DNA of 64,000 bases, from positions 38,141,050-38,205,049 of the forward strand of contig OY292277.1 of the NCBI GenBank assembly GCA_958496175.1. The letters are read 5' to 3'. Below the pieces are notes generated by a model. That model was not told the DNA's origin. It did no database searches and was given only the letters and a program-made list of their open reading frames with translations. Within the stretch, counting starts at the first letter, position 1. Every line of letters begins with the position of its first letter. Made by a program: the position numbers and the translations under genes. This DNA comes from Sisyra terminalis (taxonomy: Eukaryota > Arthropoda > Insecta > Neuroptera > Sisyridae). Below are positions 1 to 14,600 of the stretch, one piece after another.

Positions 1-1960
1 TTTTTTGATAACAACATATTTTTAACGGAAATCGAAATCTTTATTAGTGTTGATATTTAATAGACAAAAAAAATATTTGCGACAAATAATAAAAATCAGT
101 TTCAAGGTGAAAAAAAGGTCTTCAAAAATTTGTTATAGACTTGTTTGGACTTTATTATATGTATAGAAAAAAATAGTTTTCATAATTACATATATAAACA
201 TCTAAAAGTTAGTATATTCGCTCGATTTCCTGCATTTAATTACATTTTAAAAATACAGCAATTTCGGTGAATCACCGTTAAATTTTATACAGCCAAAGAT
301 TTTTGGGTTTGAGTGAAAAAAATAATTATGGAAGATTTGCTAATGAGTGTTAAGACAGAACTAGCTACTCCGAAGGGGTTATCATATTAATTATATGCTT
401 TTTATTCAATCTGTAACCAATTAATTACAGGAAATTTCAGTTTTAAGACTCTTCGCTAATTTAAAGTTTGCGATAATTTTTTGATAAGAATCTTTGATCT
501 TATATGAAAAAAATGATATTTTAGAATTCTTGTATAAAAAAAAAACTGTGGAAAAAAAGACAGGTCTCTTAATGTTTTTTGTCGATATTTTCATGGGATT
601 TTAAGTCGGAATGATCGAAGGATTAAATTGGCAGCTGTTGTGACCGAGGATGACAATAATAGGAAGATGATCAGAAGTTGAAAACATCTCCTAGGGATAT
701 ATTTCTGGATCGGTTCGGCTTTTCAATAGAGGGATTAAATATTTTACACGTCGTAAACAAAAAGAACTGACTAAGGACCTTTTAGCTTAAAAATACTGTT
801 ATAACGATACGTTTAAAAGCTGCCTGTTTTCAGAGAAATTACTTCCAGCAAAAAAAAAAATAATAAAACAACACCACACTATCGTCTCGACAGACAAATG
901 ACCTCAAAATTTTAATCATCCAATTATATGTTCCATCACAAAAATAAAAATAAGTCTACTCTTTTCAACTTGTCCCCCATTAAAAACTATTTCATCAATA
1001 AGTCATTCGACAATTTTAAAAACAAATTTGACACATTAGAGACAAGATAAAAAAAATCATGAAAAAACCGACCCAACTGGACGAGTTGGAGACAGGACCC
1101 GAAAAAAATAGAACTCTTCTCCAAATAATTGACCTAAAACCCGGTCATTTGGGCCAAAATATTTTTATTTCAAAACACTCTCATCCACTCAATGAATTAT
1201 CAATAGATTTCAAGGCTAATTGTGTTATATAAGACCGCTATGGGGTGGAGAGGGAATCCAAATATTATCTGTCCCCCGAAAAAAATTATCGCTTCCCGTT
1301 AATTTTTCAACACGTATACTTGACAGGGGCAATTAATTTGTGTATTATCGGGGTTATGCTTTAAGAATAATCTTCAAATGGACTTTGATCTAGATAATGA
1401 CATAATTTTTTTTGGAGACAAATTTTAACGTTTTAAGGTCAAAGTGAAACATTTTTCGAGACTGACCTTTCTCACAGTTGGTGAACATATTGAGATAGTG
1501 ATAAGTGCTTCTTTTTGTATATTTTTTTTTACTGTAAAATTAGACATAAATTATTCATTTTTTTTGAGCCATTTATCTTAAACTAGTAAGTTGAATCGGT
1601 GGATAATTAGATGGATGATTGCGGGGGGTAACTCGATTGATTCATCGAAATTTTCCAAGGGGTATTCTGTTGTATGTGGGATTTTCAATAGGGACTATAA
1701 AAAATTGTATTATTAAGTTGAAGATTTTTGTCCACGATTTTTCTTGTGAAAATTGTATTAATTTCCATGCAACTTATTTCAATCGAAAATGATATATTCA
1801 ACGTTAATAACCACATTAAAATCATTAATTTTACATAGAACTACTGACTTTGTTTTCTTAGGGTCCTAAGAATAAACATATGTTAATTCAGAAACTTGTT
1901 CCACGCATTTTTCTTCTTTTTGCGTAAATTTATCCTAGCGTTAACTATAGGTATAGTATG

Positions 1961-2914
1961 CTGGTTCAAAAAATCGTTTTTTTCAATTATAGATATGAAG
2001 TATTATTCATAGTGACAAAAAAATCAAAGTTGTGAATTTTTGAGTTGTGCCCTTAATATTGATATTAAATATTGTAAGGGTAATCATTGCAATTCTCGAT
2101 TTTTCAATCCACAACGCTTTTTCTGCTCAAAACTTTTGAACCATCATTTTAAAAGAATTATCCAAAGTATATTCTTAAAAAAAAATGTTCTACAAAAAAA
2201 TTCAATTATAATTTTTCGTTAGAATAAGCGTTTTCTTATAATCTAGCTTTGAACATTGATATGTTTTTACGATTTGATTTTTTAACTTTGGATTTTTTTC
2301 ACTATTAAACCAATTAATATTCAGTGCAAAATTTGTATATATTCTTAGGGGGTATGTATCAACGGCTCTACAAAATTGGTCTCTTGGTATTTTTTTGGGA
2401 AATTTACGTCTTTTAAAGTTATTCAAGGCCAATTATTGAACTTTGATCTTGAATTACTTTGAATACTCATTTCATCAAAAAAATGCTATGTGATCTTTTT
2501 TGTAGAGCGTATAATTTCCTTTTTTAAGAATATAGATATAACAAATTAGCTCTGAATGAAAATTCCTTTATTAGTTTCAAGATTCAAAGTAAAACAATTG
2601 AAACAAAAAAAATGATCATTGTTTATAAGGTTCGATTATAAGGAAACGGTTATTCTGACAAAAATGTATAAAAAGACAGTTTTTGTAAAACATTCAATTT
2701 TCTTTAAGAATATATGTTGTTTAATTCTTTCAGTGTGATGGTTCAAAAGTTTTGAGACAAAAATGCCTTTTGGATTGAAAAATCGAAAATTGCGAAAATA
2801 GACCTCTTGGTGTTAATAATAAAGGTTCAAAACTTCACAATATTTGTTTTTTTTCATCCAGAATAATATTTTTGATATATCTTGGAGAAAAATGTTATTT
2901 TTTTTTTGGTCCAG
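1961..2914. repeat. Fold-back element: ~950-bp imperfect palindrome
   Basis: Two arms of about 470 nt are inverted copies of each other around a centre at about 2437.5. The outer ends pair CTGGTTCAAA (1961) with TTTGGTCCAG (ends 2914). An intermediate match is the CAAAACTTTTGAACCATCA block near 2128, which recurs inverted near 2740. The innermost match is AAAGTTATTCAAG (2415-2427) with CTTGAATTACTTT (2448-2460). Outer and inner pairs give the same coordinate sum, so the arms have few net indels. Identity looks like roughly 65-75% by eye. It is most likely a decayed MITE or fold-back transposon; no clear target duplication was found. Transcribed as intron RNA it could form a long, mismatched hairpin. 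Confidence 0.75.
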
Positions 2915-4367
2915 CCTAATGTACAAATTTGGCTTCTTCTACATGCATTTAATGCATTCCTAAATTTGGGGTTTAGGGATGCACATTTTTGGTTTTGTAT
3001 CGAATTCGGGATTTTGATGAGTTGATGTGAAATTCAAGTATTGTTTTCGAGACGAGAATAAATATGTTCGAGACTCATCCGTGTATTTCTATTGGATTTG
3101 ATTTGGTAATTAGTCAATCATTGTTAAATTAATAAGAAATGATAATTTTGGAAAATTTATGTTCTTGATTGTTCGAACATTAGTAGGTTGTTTTACAGAG
3201 TTAAAGCTCTTAAGAAACTATGAATTACGACAAATTTTGCAAATTGATACGAAAAATGGTTCCTCTCATAAAAAATTCGTGACATTTTTGGATTTTTTTT
3301 TGTTAAACTTTTGTGCTGTTGGTATAAATCAGAATATCCTTAAAAATTATAACGAAATATAATCCAGTGTTTTTTAGAACTGCACAATACGCTCATTTAT
3401 TTGTGCAATTTTAATCAAATATTAGATAAATTTAATTTTTTTCTTGGTTTGTTTCATTCTTAAATATTAATCTAGGTAGAACGAAATGTTCAAGAAAAAT
3501 CTAGTGTAACTATGTAAAATGTGATTAAGAACTTTGCAAACCAATTTTTAGAACAAAATTCACAATTGGTGAAGAACTTCTGATATAGCCATACCTATAT
3601 TGTCCTTCATTTGCATTTTCACGTTAGATGTAAATTTTAATATTATGTATTTTTTTCTGGCAGCGAAAAATATTATTACAATAGTCTGTAGTAGTGGCAC
3701 AAATGCGGTATTTAAAAGAACAAGTTAAACTACTACTACACTATTAATTCTATCTAATCGAAATAAAACCAAATATAGCGATAATCCTGAGTAAAGCCCA
3801 CCCAAGTATCCCTGGATGTAGCATACATTGAAAAGTGTATGAAAATTTTTAGATTTTTTTTTATAAAGATAAAAAAAAATGGATACATATTTGAGTCTCG
3901 TTTAGATTTTTTACAATGATACAAAGACACCTGTCAGCCGACAAAGCCGCCTCTTTGTTTCCTTTAGTAAATATTTCATATCTATAATCTACAATAAGCC
4001 TTATAAATTAATCTTTCTTTTTTGCCTCTTTCATGGACTGCTCTTCACTCCCCGCAATTAAAATTTCAGCATATAATTAATTACTTTCCAAACTTTACAA
4101 TGACATCTGTAATGCAAATCGTTAACTTATTGATCTGAACCATTGGCGCGAAACATAAAATTTTCAATTCGTATTACAATTTTTAATGCTTATTAATATC
4201 AAAATTTATTGGTCTTTTTATATAGTTGAACGAATGTGTTATTGGTTTTTGGTCTCTGTTTATCTTGCAGAAAAGTGGTGAAGCCACAAAAATATTTGTA
4301 GATTATGTGTATGAAGATATATTTTATGATAGTTTAATGACAGGTATGAAATCATTTGTTTTATTTA

Positions 4368-4440
4368 CAGTGGCGCCAGGGTGGTAGTTAGGACACTGTG
4401 GGGGTGCAAGCACCCCACTGCGTTAACTGCTCCGCCCCTG
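4368..4440. mobile_element. Short hAT-like remnant
   Basis: A 73-bp GC-rich block begins CAGTGGCGCCAGGGTGG and ends CTCCGCCCCTG, whose complement starts CAGGGGCGGAG. These opposed ends resemble hAT terminal inverted repeats of the CAG(T/G)GGCG type. The inside contains an inverted GGGGGTGC/GCACCCC. No 8-bp target duplication is visible, so this is a deleted remnant or fragment. It lies about 280 bp upstream of the duplicated T-box exon. Confidence 0.5.
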
Positions 4441-4718
4441 TCTGCTGTCTCTCGTCTGTAATGTGTATAATTTTTCATTAGTCCCCCTCTGGCCCATATA
4501 CCGAATCTTCATGGACTGGTTGGTAGACTGGCTAATATCCCTCACCGGGTTTTATTTGGGTTTAACAAAATTTTAATTGTTTTATTGTAAAAAAAGGTTA
4601 TTATGTCAAGTTCAAATTTGTCAATCCGTAAAAGTATTCCAAGACGTTTTCATAAAAACATAATTAAAAAAGAAAAGAAAAACATTTGTCAACCGTGGTA
4701 TCTATCGGATTTTTACAG

Positions 4719-4832
4719 ACAAATGTTTCCGCAAATGAAATTTCGCGTGTCTGGCCTGGATTTGAAGGCGAAATACATCCTCTTGCTGGACATCGTGGCG
4801 GCGGACGATTACCGATACAAATTTCACAACAG
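4719..4832 (+). CDS. omb: omb T-box exon, version A (fly omb-like), partial CDS
   Basis: This is part of the DNA-binding T-domain of the optomotor-blind/TBX2-3 transcription factor. It encodes 38 codon-equivalents from a split Arg through [15 protein letters not shown] and [21 protein letters not shown] to a split Ser. The acceptor is TTTTACAG (AG at 4717-4718) and the donor is AG|GTATTT at 4833. The exon starts and ends in the same phase (1 nt completes the incoming codon, 2 nt start the outgoing one), so AG + C of the next exon gives Ser before RWMVAGKA. Residues RQMFPQMKF and the LLLDIV...DDY pattern match what I recall of Drosophila omb. A paralogous exon of identical length and phase follows at 4877. 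An in-frame ATG at 4603 is most likely intronic. Confidence 0.93.
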
Positions 4833-5887
<1,055 letters not shown>

Positions 5888-6518
5888 TAGTACTAACTTA
5901 TTTAACTACTATTATTACTTATCAGGCTTTTTAAAGATATCTCAAGTAAACCCCTAATTATCTGCAAACCATAAGAGTTAAAATAATTTTTGAAATCCAC
6001 TGAAGCACTTCATAAATCTATCTTCTATACTCTTAAGTTTTGATGTTTAAGAACTACGGTCAAAGCCCGAAATCAGGCATTTTTTGGAACTGATTTTCTT
6101 TTGGAAATATCTATGTCCGGAGTATACATTCTTAATTGGCCGAGTTGAGGAGACGATAGCTCTTCGTTATAAGACTACTTGTACATTCAATGCAAAAAAA
6201 GCTATTACAATATACCTAGCCCAGTATTCTAGTATTTTAGATTGGGGTTTTTCAATATGGAGAAATCAAAAATATTGAATCATTTCCAAGAAATACCTGC
6301 AATACATGTTTTGATAGTAGGAAATATACTATTGTACATAAGAGTAGGTAATAAATTGTTATAATTATTTAAGAAGAACAATTTTACGTATACATACTAA
6401 TGTAGAGTGCTTATACTACTAAGAGTACTTTATATCTTATACAAAATATGTGAATATATAACTCCTTACGGATCTCTAATTTTCCAAACCTCAGGGTCTC
6501 TTTTTAATTACTAGGTAC

Positions 6519-6580
6519 CCATTGGCGTAGCTTGAGTCTTCACCACCCGGGGCCGATCGGAAATTTGCCGACCCCTATTT
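6519..6580. mobile_element. hAT-like single terminus
   Basis: A CATTGGCGTAGCTTGAG block followed by GC-rich CACCCGGGGCCGATCGG resembles the end of a hAT-type element. No matching opposite end or target duplication was found nearby, so this is a fragment at most. Confidence 0.3.
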
Positions 6581-7764
6581 TCTTTATTACTCAAGAAAAT
6601 TGGTAGAAAGTCAAATGCCTTTAAATTCTGTTATTATTTTAAAAATGTACTGTTTGTGTTTTTCTCAAACCAAAATCTTTTATGGAATTATCCATGTCAA
6701 TATGTTGCCCCATTTTCATGTGTCACGTGTCATGTGTCCACCATGCTACGCTACTGTAGGTTCTCTTATATAGAAAATATGTCTATCCTATACCATATAT
6801 GGGTACTGGATATCTATCTACAGTTTACCATACATTTGACATCCTAAGTATGCATACATCGGATATCATAATAGAAATACGTCAAGATACTAAATGTCTG
6901 TTTTATTGTGAACATTTTTCAATTTGTTCTCTTTTACTTTAAAATGTCTTCAAATAACTTGAAGAATTTTGTTCAATAATATTAAAAAATACCTAGAAAA
7001 TTTAATTTAGTTTTTTAATGTATTTCATTTTTTTTTTCTCACCCTAAAACAATTGAAAAAATCGATAAATGTATAAGGTTAATGTCTAAACCTTCCTTGA
7101 AACCCTAAGAAAAAAGAAATTTGAGAAAAATTTAAAATATTTTTTTTTATCATTAAAATAGTTAGTCAACGTATTTACATCCGAGATATTTATTTTCAAT
7201 ATGTACCTATTACCTATTTTACAAGTTGCCGATTGATAAACTTTGATTAGAATATTCTCTTACGGTATATTTAACAAGTTAATGTATATTTTTTAAAATA
7301 TTGAAAAAAAATAGTTTTGCCTAATAATTTCTTCGAGTCCCCTGTCCCCCTCAAATAATCGTTATTCATTTTAAACATTTATAATCGTTTGTCCACTTCC
7401 TTTCTATACCTGCTTTTTATTAGTTCATGATACATAATAATTTATGGAAAACTAATGTATATATTAAAAACCGACTATACAAAAACTATTTTAAAATGTT
7501 TAACTAATTGGGGAAAGAGAGACGCTAAATATAATTCGTATATCTATATATTTTGAAATCAATTTTAACCTTTTTAATGTAATTGGCGGTTAGTTGATTT
7601 TAACCAATAGATAATGTATAACTAATTAATTTTTATCGGAAATTGACCATTATGCATTTTGTTGCAACCCTTAATACTTTCAAATTACTCTCAATTTTTA
7701 ACAGTTTATGTGTTTTATTGACACATTACTTCATAGTACACTATAGGGTATACTTAAACAAATA

Positions 7765-7765
<1 letters not shown>

Positions 7766-7827
<62 letters not shown>

Positions 7828-7846
7828 TATATATATATGTATATAT
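7766..7846. repeat. (TA)n microsatellite
   Basis: About 80 nt of nearly uninterrupted TA dinucleotides, with two phase slips (TATTATA, TAATAT). Confidence 0.97.
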
Positions 7847-8675
7847 TTATTGGTATTTGTTGAACAATGTAAATTTTTTATTAATTGTTCCTTCGGTTGC
7901 AAATTTAAATGACGTCAGCCATTGATATGAATATATAAATATTAAAAATATAGATACTTGATACATCTTTATATTTAGAAAGCTTTTTTCAAGTAATTTA
8001 ATGAATTTTCTATGCAAATATTTATAAAACAAAACAAACCTCTATAAATTATTTTTGCAGTGTATTATATCATTTTATTACTTAACATTTTATGATTTCC
8101 TTTTTTCCAATTTGACTATGCAATTTTATTGTAACAAGTGGGTACTTAAATCAAAGTTATTAATGATAGTTTTGGAAGAGACGAATTTCAATTAGCTTCA
8201 TTTTTCAACCAACATCTCTTGGTTTTTAATTGAAGAGGGGACAAAAAAACGGCAAATTTTTAGTTTTTATCGTTGAAACCAATCAAAAATTCTTGACGTA
8301 ACTTTTAAATGTAAAGAAAAATGCACAAAAACACATCCTTTTCCTGGACCATAAAATTTTCGTGGGATTTTATTAAAATTTTACGACCGATCGTTAAATT
8401 TCGGACGGTCGGACCGTATATCTATGACAAAATGTTTTTAATTTTATTATTGAAATATTGTTGCTCCTTCCTTTGCAAATTATTTTTTTGTTGTGATTTT
8501 ACATTTGTTAAAGTTTTGCTAATTAATTTAAGGGGATAGTTCGGTATTTGACGTTTTTTTTTGGTCTGAAATTTTACTTAATTTGTTGATATATTTCCCT
8601 TTAAATTTTATCGAAATATTTGTTATATAAGTCGGTATACTATTAAAATGCACTTTCTCTGTCTCCTATTGTCTT

Positions 8676-9042
8676 AGGTTGTTTTCCAATTACAGTACAA
8701 AAGCGCATAATGCGGCTTAATGCTCAGCATTGAATGTTCCAACGGCCGCAACCCATCGCACCATTGAGCATTCGAAATAGCTGTGCTTTCGAACTGAAAA
8801 ATTTACGGTTTATTTCAAAAATTAAGAATTAATTAAAATAGTTAACGATAACGCCATTTTATTATTTAAAATTGCTTTAAAGGTTGTTAAGACTTGTCAA
8901 GCTCAATTTTTTTCCAGCTAAACAAAGTGTAACGCACTCTACCGTCGCACTTAAGAACTAATTTGTTCCAATTTAAAGCTCCCATAGTGCGCTTTTAAGC
9001 GGCACTATGTCGCACTAAGCACTGGTAATTGGAAAACAACTT
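8676..9042. mobile_element. MITE with 18-bp terminal inverted repeats
   Basis: The left end AGGTTGTTTTCCAATTAC (8676-8693) is the inverted copy, 17 of 18, of the right end (9025-9042). Inside each end are related subterminal GCGC/GCGGCTTAA motifs in inverted order. The element is about 367 bp with no coding capacity. The flanks CTTAG/TTTAG hint at a short target duplication but are not decisive. I cannot name the family. Confidence 0.7.
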
Positions 9043-9399
9043 TAGCAACTTAAGAGCTTTTGGTTTAATTTACGTTATACTTTAGTATATCGATAAATTA
9101 TTCTTCTAGGCTTAAAGAAAATTTGAATGCAATGAAGAACGTAGAACACTTGCAATAATAAGATTGACGCAACTATAATATCCCTGAAAAAAAAAATTAC
9201 AAAAATTCATTTTTTTCTTTACGTATACGAGTGGTATGCTAGGTGATTAGTTTTGCGCGGCTAAGGGCTAAATAAGGGGTGAAATGGTCCTTTTTGAAGA
9301 AAACGTAAGTGTAAACGATGTGAACTAACACTTTTGGTAAATATTTAGATTGTTATTCGTCACAAAAGAGTATATTAACAGTTCCGGTCGTCTCTGTCA

Positions 9400-10020
9400 T
9401 AATGTGCTGTTTCACCCCCGTAAAACGCAACATTTGAAATTTTCTTGATCGGCCTCCCTTGTTAACATGACACGTACAGGAAAAAATCTCAGAAATTGGG
9501 GGAGACGTTGATATTGTTTATATTTGTTGTTTCGTGTTCGATTTATCGTTCGTTGTCCAAAAGCACGGCATATTGTCGTTATCGAGAAAACACTGCGATA
9601 TAAAAATTTTATTTTGTCGAACGTGTGAGAAAAATTCGAAACGATCAAAGTGTGAGAATCAAAATTTGAATTGGTGAAATAAAAAAATTATAAACGAGCG
9701 ACGAAAACAAGGCTGTAAATATACCTTCGAGTCAAAAGACAATCCTCCTCTTCTCTCCACCAGCTGTCGTCGATAATTAAATAAATAAAACGCATTTTTT
9801 ATGAGCCGAAAATAAAAAATAAATGCCCACTTTTTCCTCTTAAATATTAAATGGTCATTTCGGTAATGGACATATTTATTTATTTATTTCCCTCATTTAT
9901 ACGAATAAAATAATTCTGTGATGACATTTCGTCCAGCATGTTAAATGTGTTTGAGCAAGTGATCGAGAGCCCCCGGGGGCCCTCATTCTCCCACGATCTA
10001 ATGTTTCACTTTTTCGATAT
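9400..10020. promoter_or_regulatory. Candidate regulatory island
   Basis: By eye this is richer in GC and CpG than its surroundings. It contains homeodomain-like TTTATGAG and TAATTAAAT motifs and a 12-bp palindrome GCCCCCGGGGGC (9969-9980). It has no recognisable coding potential. The regulatory role is inferred only from composition and from its position in an intron of a developmental transcription factor. Confidence 0.3.
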
Positions 10021-10557
10021 TTACATTATAATTATCTGAATATAATCTCGTGTAAACGCCAAACACAGCTGGACATCTTCGTTTAATGCCCATTTTACAA
10101 TTCCCAAACCACGAAAATTTACCCAAAAATCAACGTTCGCTTCGTTTGTGAAATATTTTTTACATATATACCAAATGCGGTTCATAAAAATCATGAAAAC
10201 CGAAAGACAAAAACCCAAAAACTTCTCATCTTAATTTTTTATGTTTCTATTTTATTAAAGATGCCGCATAAAAATTATCCTCAAAAATTTGACTGAATTA
10301 TTTAGCATTGGGTAACCACTATTGAATATTAATATCACAGAACTTAAAAGCTCCACTAATGCTTCATTAAGATAATTGTTAAATCAAATGAATTTTTTTA
10401 ACCATTTTGTTTTATTTGCATCGTTTAATAGTACTTACGAGTAATTAACTTAAATGACAGAAAATAAAACAATTGGAATACTTTGAACAATAGGAAAACA
10501 ATAGCGTGCTCTTTGAAAAATGAATGAAAAATATGGTCCTAATAGTAAGTTGGAGAC

Positions 10558-10769
10558 TAAGGGCCGGTATATTCATGGACGGATCAATTAATCATATCTT
10601 TTAGATGCCTATTTAATAGATACCAATTTATCTGTTAGATACATCCTACATATTTATCGTACATTAATCTCTATTTTTAGGTGTAAATACCTATGTTTTC
10701 TCTATCTTTCCGATAAAATTTTGTCTGGAAGGTAGATGCCACTATTTTTATATGAAAATACTGGCCTTA
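10558..10769. mobile_element. ~210-bp MITE candidate
   Basis: The left end TAAGGGCCGGTATATTCATG is an imperfect inverted copy of the right end ATGAAAATACTGGCCTTA (10752-10769). TAA lies at both outer edges. The interior is AT-rich and non-coding. Confidence 0.5.
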
Positions 10770-11119
10770 AATGTGACATAAAATAATTTATATAAAAAAA
10801 AATTACTACTCTAGTAGTTTTTTTAATAGATTATCGACTTTATTGTAGAGAAACCTTCGAAAATTTTGAGATTCTTCTCGGTAGTTTTGTTATCCTATTA
10901 GAGAAAGTATTGGAGAAATTAAGGTTTTTGTTAAAATAAGTTTTACACTAGACCTGTGATTTGAAAATTTATGTAGTGTTTTTATAATTTTCTTAATTAC
11001 TTTTTTATTGAGACAAGCAAAAGGATTTGAGGATATTGAAGAATTTTTAGGGATCAAATTTTTCTGTTCAGAATTAGCTTTTATTGGTGGAAAAAAGCGC
11101 AAAAAGATGTCGGTACACA

Positions 11120-11670
11120 CTAATTCTTAATTTTGTTTGTTTTCCCTTCTGAAGGGCGAAGTTGTTATTGTTTTACCTTTAGGTTTGTTGTGGGTTCGTA
11201 ATAAAATTCAGTATTACCAATTGACATATACTGTAACACATGTCTAGATGGTGATAAATTTTCACTAATGGCCCTTCTTTTGTTAACCTTTAAGAAATAA
11301 ACATTTAAGCGATAGATTTGACAAACCAACTAGTTTTCACTTTTGCTTGTTTTCCCTTCTGGAGGGCAAAGCCCACCAAGTAAATATCTGAAATTTTTAA
11401 GTGTTCAGTGACTAAACTATTATTTCTTAAAGTTTCAGTTTGTTGTGGATTTGTAATGAAATTTATTATAACCATTTTTTTTATAATGATTTTATCACTA
11501 GTTCAACATTAATTATTGTTATGCATAGTGTTGCTGTCGGGTAATATCACCATTTTAAGCACACTGTCGAAATAGCTGGGTGGTGATATATTTTCATTAA
11601 TTAACCTACTTTTGTTTAAAGGAATACATATTTGTGCAATAGACTTCAAATAAATGTTAGCAATTTTTAC
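11120..11670. repeat. Diverged tandem duplication
   Basis: Three blocks recur in the same order. TTGTTTTCCCTTCTGAAGGG (about 11138) recurs about 11349. TTTGTTGTGGGTTCGTAATA (about 11183) recurs about 11437. GGTGATAAATTTTCACTAAT (about 11250) recurs about 11580. The growing spacing shows indels in the second copy. Unit length is about 210-330 nt. Confidence 0.65.
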
Positions 11671-14600
11671 TAGTTTCTTTGCCTAAATATGGCAAATCTA
11701 ATAGAATGGTGGTCAAATATTTTATAGAGCTTTTTGATTAAACGTTTGGTCATTCACCATTTGTAGATAACGAAAGTAAAAGCTGTTGTTATTTGGTTTC
11801 TTTTCTCTGTATTTAGTTCTTTTTTTGTTCCAAGAACTGCTTGAACTTACCACTTTCTAAATTTTTGTTTGATTTACTATGAAACTGAGGATGCTATCTA
11901 TTTGTCGTTAGTATAAGTGATGTCACCAGTGTTGGAGATTATTATAATTTTTGAGTGTAAATTTCAATGTTCAGTATTGCCTAACTATTTGGCTATAATT
12001 ATAGATAAAAAAATTCCCGAGGTTTAATTTTTAATCGTTTGGCTTAGCTATACATTTTTATTCAAAGAAATAAAATTGGAAAATAAATTACAATTATTTC
12101 TCTGAAAAGTATCTTATAGAATCTTCATTGGTACAGTTGACAGATATTGATTTTTTGTAATGTTACATGAAAAATCTAAATAAAGCTTTTAGGCTTGTTT
12201 TGTTGAAAGCTTCTCTAATATTTTGATACCTAACAGGTGCATCATATATCAAGAAAAAAAAAGGCAAAAAACTTATCAAAAACTTCTTGAAATCTTCCCA
12301 CGTTAAATTAACCTTAGAAACCTCGAAGAAAAAAAACATGAAAAGCCGATGACAAAAGATTTTTTCTTTACATATCTATTTGAACTTTGAAAAAGCGCAT
12401 TAAGGTGTAAACACACACTGTTATTATTATCATTTAAAGTACAAACGCCTGTCCTTGTTTTCTTTTTGAAAACTTGAAATGTTTTTCTTTATTCCGCATA
12501 TGTATAGTATATGTACCAATATATACTACAGGCTCACACGCTTTAACTCGTTAATAATAATAATAATGCCAACAATAACAAGACAAATAGCCTTCTTTTA
12601 AGCGGAGTGTTGGGCCTCAATATTGACATTTGAATTGTTATATGTTGTCCGGCTCGTACTGTTTCTCACTCAGAAGCATTCTGGTTTTTTCTTCTTTTCA
12701 TCCTTTCATCTCTTTGAATAAAGGCGGCCCCTTTTTGATCACTTACTAATCTGAGGTATGACTCTAACAGGCTTAAATCATCATTGAAAATCTCAAGAGT
12801 CCACACATTTGCCCATAGTATACTTACTTATTGTACGTATTTCTGTATTTTATTTTCGTTAAAATAGCAAATATCTAGAAGCGGTTTTACATACCTACAA
12901 TAAAATTTAATTTAGGATTGTATCATTTACTTATAGCAATTCGTAATGTCTTCATATAGTCTTCATATAATTCAACTTTGTCGATATTCATTAGAACATT
13001 TTCATTTGTCAGGGGGTACTGCGGTGCCTTTGGCTAAATTGAAATGTTTCGTCATATTTTTAGATCTTTATAGCTTCGGCCTGAATAATACTAAAGAGCT
13101 CAAATTTTCAGAATATGATGAACTTACGAAAATTAGAAGTTTTCTTGGTTTAACTTATATTTTTTTGATTGCATTATCTAATACCTAAAATACGTCGATT
13201 TTGCCGCTCAGTTACATATCAAAACTTCTAAGATCCTCCTCGAAAACATAAAAGGCTGAAATTTGATATGCAGGATAGGAATCTGTAACTTTTACTCTTC
13301 AATTCCTCTGAAGGGTTAGGGTGGACGTCTATAAATCGTATCCAAATATCCAATTCAATAATCACAATTTCCAATATTCAAAATCGATACATTAGACAAC
13401 CATCAGATCTAGTTCTTTTCAAAAGCATTGCTTTTTTAAAAATTAACTCCTAATTTTACTCATATTGCCTTTCTTTGTTAGACGTTATCACTTTTGTTTT
13501 AACCATTTATTATTTTCATTCGAATATTCAGTATATTGATTCTATATAATTTTCATATTGTGAGCTTATTTAAATTTAGACTTTGTACCCTTCATCGGAA
13601 TTTGTAAAGAGTTCTTTTGCTTTCATTTGTTTAGTTCCTCCATTAAATTATTGTTTTACACTAAATATCAATAACATAGATGAAAATTACTAGAATATCA
13701 TCCAAGAAGAAACGAAACCTCACCAAAAACACTTCATGTAAAATAGGTTACCGAAATATGCCCTGGTAAAAAGTTGTCAGACCCTACGAAAAGCTAGGTC
13801 TCTAAGCCTTAACTCTATAGAGTCTACATATTGATCAAAAAGTACAGCTTGGCTTTTATAGAATAATTTCAAGATACTAAGTTTAAAATTAATGAGTTAA
13901 TATTGGACTAAAACTCTATGACAGTTTGTATACAAATCACGATACTTTTCTTATCTGTGACTGGTAGCTACCCGTGAAATATTCAGAGCCAACACTGAAA
14001 ACTGATAAATTTAATGAAATCAAAATAACAGTTGAAACAAATGACAAAAATAAGTTGTTCAAATTTCAAACAATGTTTCATGAAGATAAATATTAGAAGA
14101 ATGAACGAGATAGACAATTTATTAGTTCTTGCATCCTCAAAAACTCAGAAAGGCTTAGTTATTTTTTTGGCCGCAAGCAGCGTTTTATCGTGAAAAACTT
14201 GCCATACTGACTTGTTAGTTGTTGTTCAAATTGGTGCCAAAGTTATTAAAATATTAAATTCATGTGCTTCATACACTTTATTGTTTATTGTTCACATACT
14301 GTTTATTGTTGAATTCTACTGATATTAAGAAAACAATTTTTTTTTTACGTATGAAACTATTAATACCTTGTGAATTATATGAAAATTTTTTAGCACTTGT
14401 AAACTTGGTATATTACTGAGACTAGAACCCTCTGCACTGTACTTTTTATTTCGTGAACGACTTTGCAATTTAGTAATTCATTTTCCTGTATTTTTTTCAT
14501 TGTGCAATGCTGATTATATTTGCTTTTTACTCACACATATGTGTTCATATCTCTTGTTCTCTTTGGTTAGTAGAAAGTTAGTTTCTTGGCTCTTCATGAG

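Larger units (their letters stand above)
1..4718 (+). other. omb: Intron of omb upstream of the duplicated T-box exon (5' end outside window)
   Basis: AT-rich DNA with no exon that I can recognise. The T-box segment that must precede the next exon (the part ending in TKSGR in the family) is absent, so the donor of this intron lies upstream of the window. The stretch contains a large fold-back palindrome (1961-2914) and a short hAT-like fragment (4368-4440). The intron ends at a short pyrimidine run and AG at 4717-4718, or alternatively at 4875-4876. Elsewhere I see only homopolymer-rich sequence and short chance ORFs. Confidence 0.8.

Noticed and set aside
4603..4718. In-frame ATG and open frame running into T-box exon version A (an apparent alternative start).
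   Set aside because: The residues before RQMFPQ are Lys/Asn-rich and unlike any T-box N-terminus, and a splice acceptor lies exactly where homology begins. A product from here would lack the first T-domain strand. It is better read as intron.
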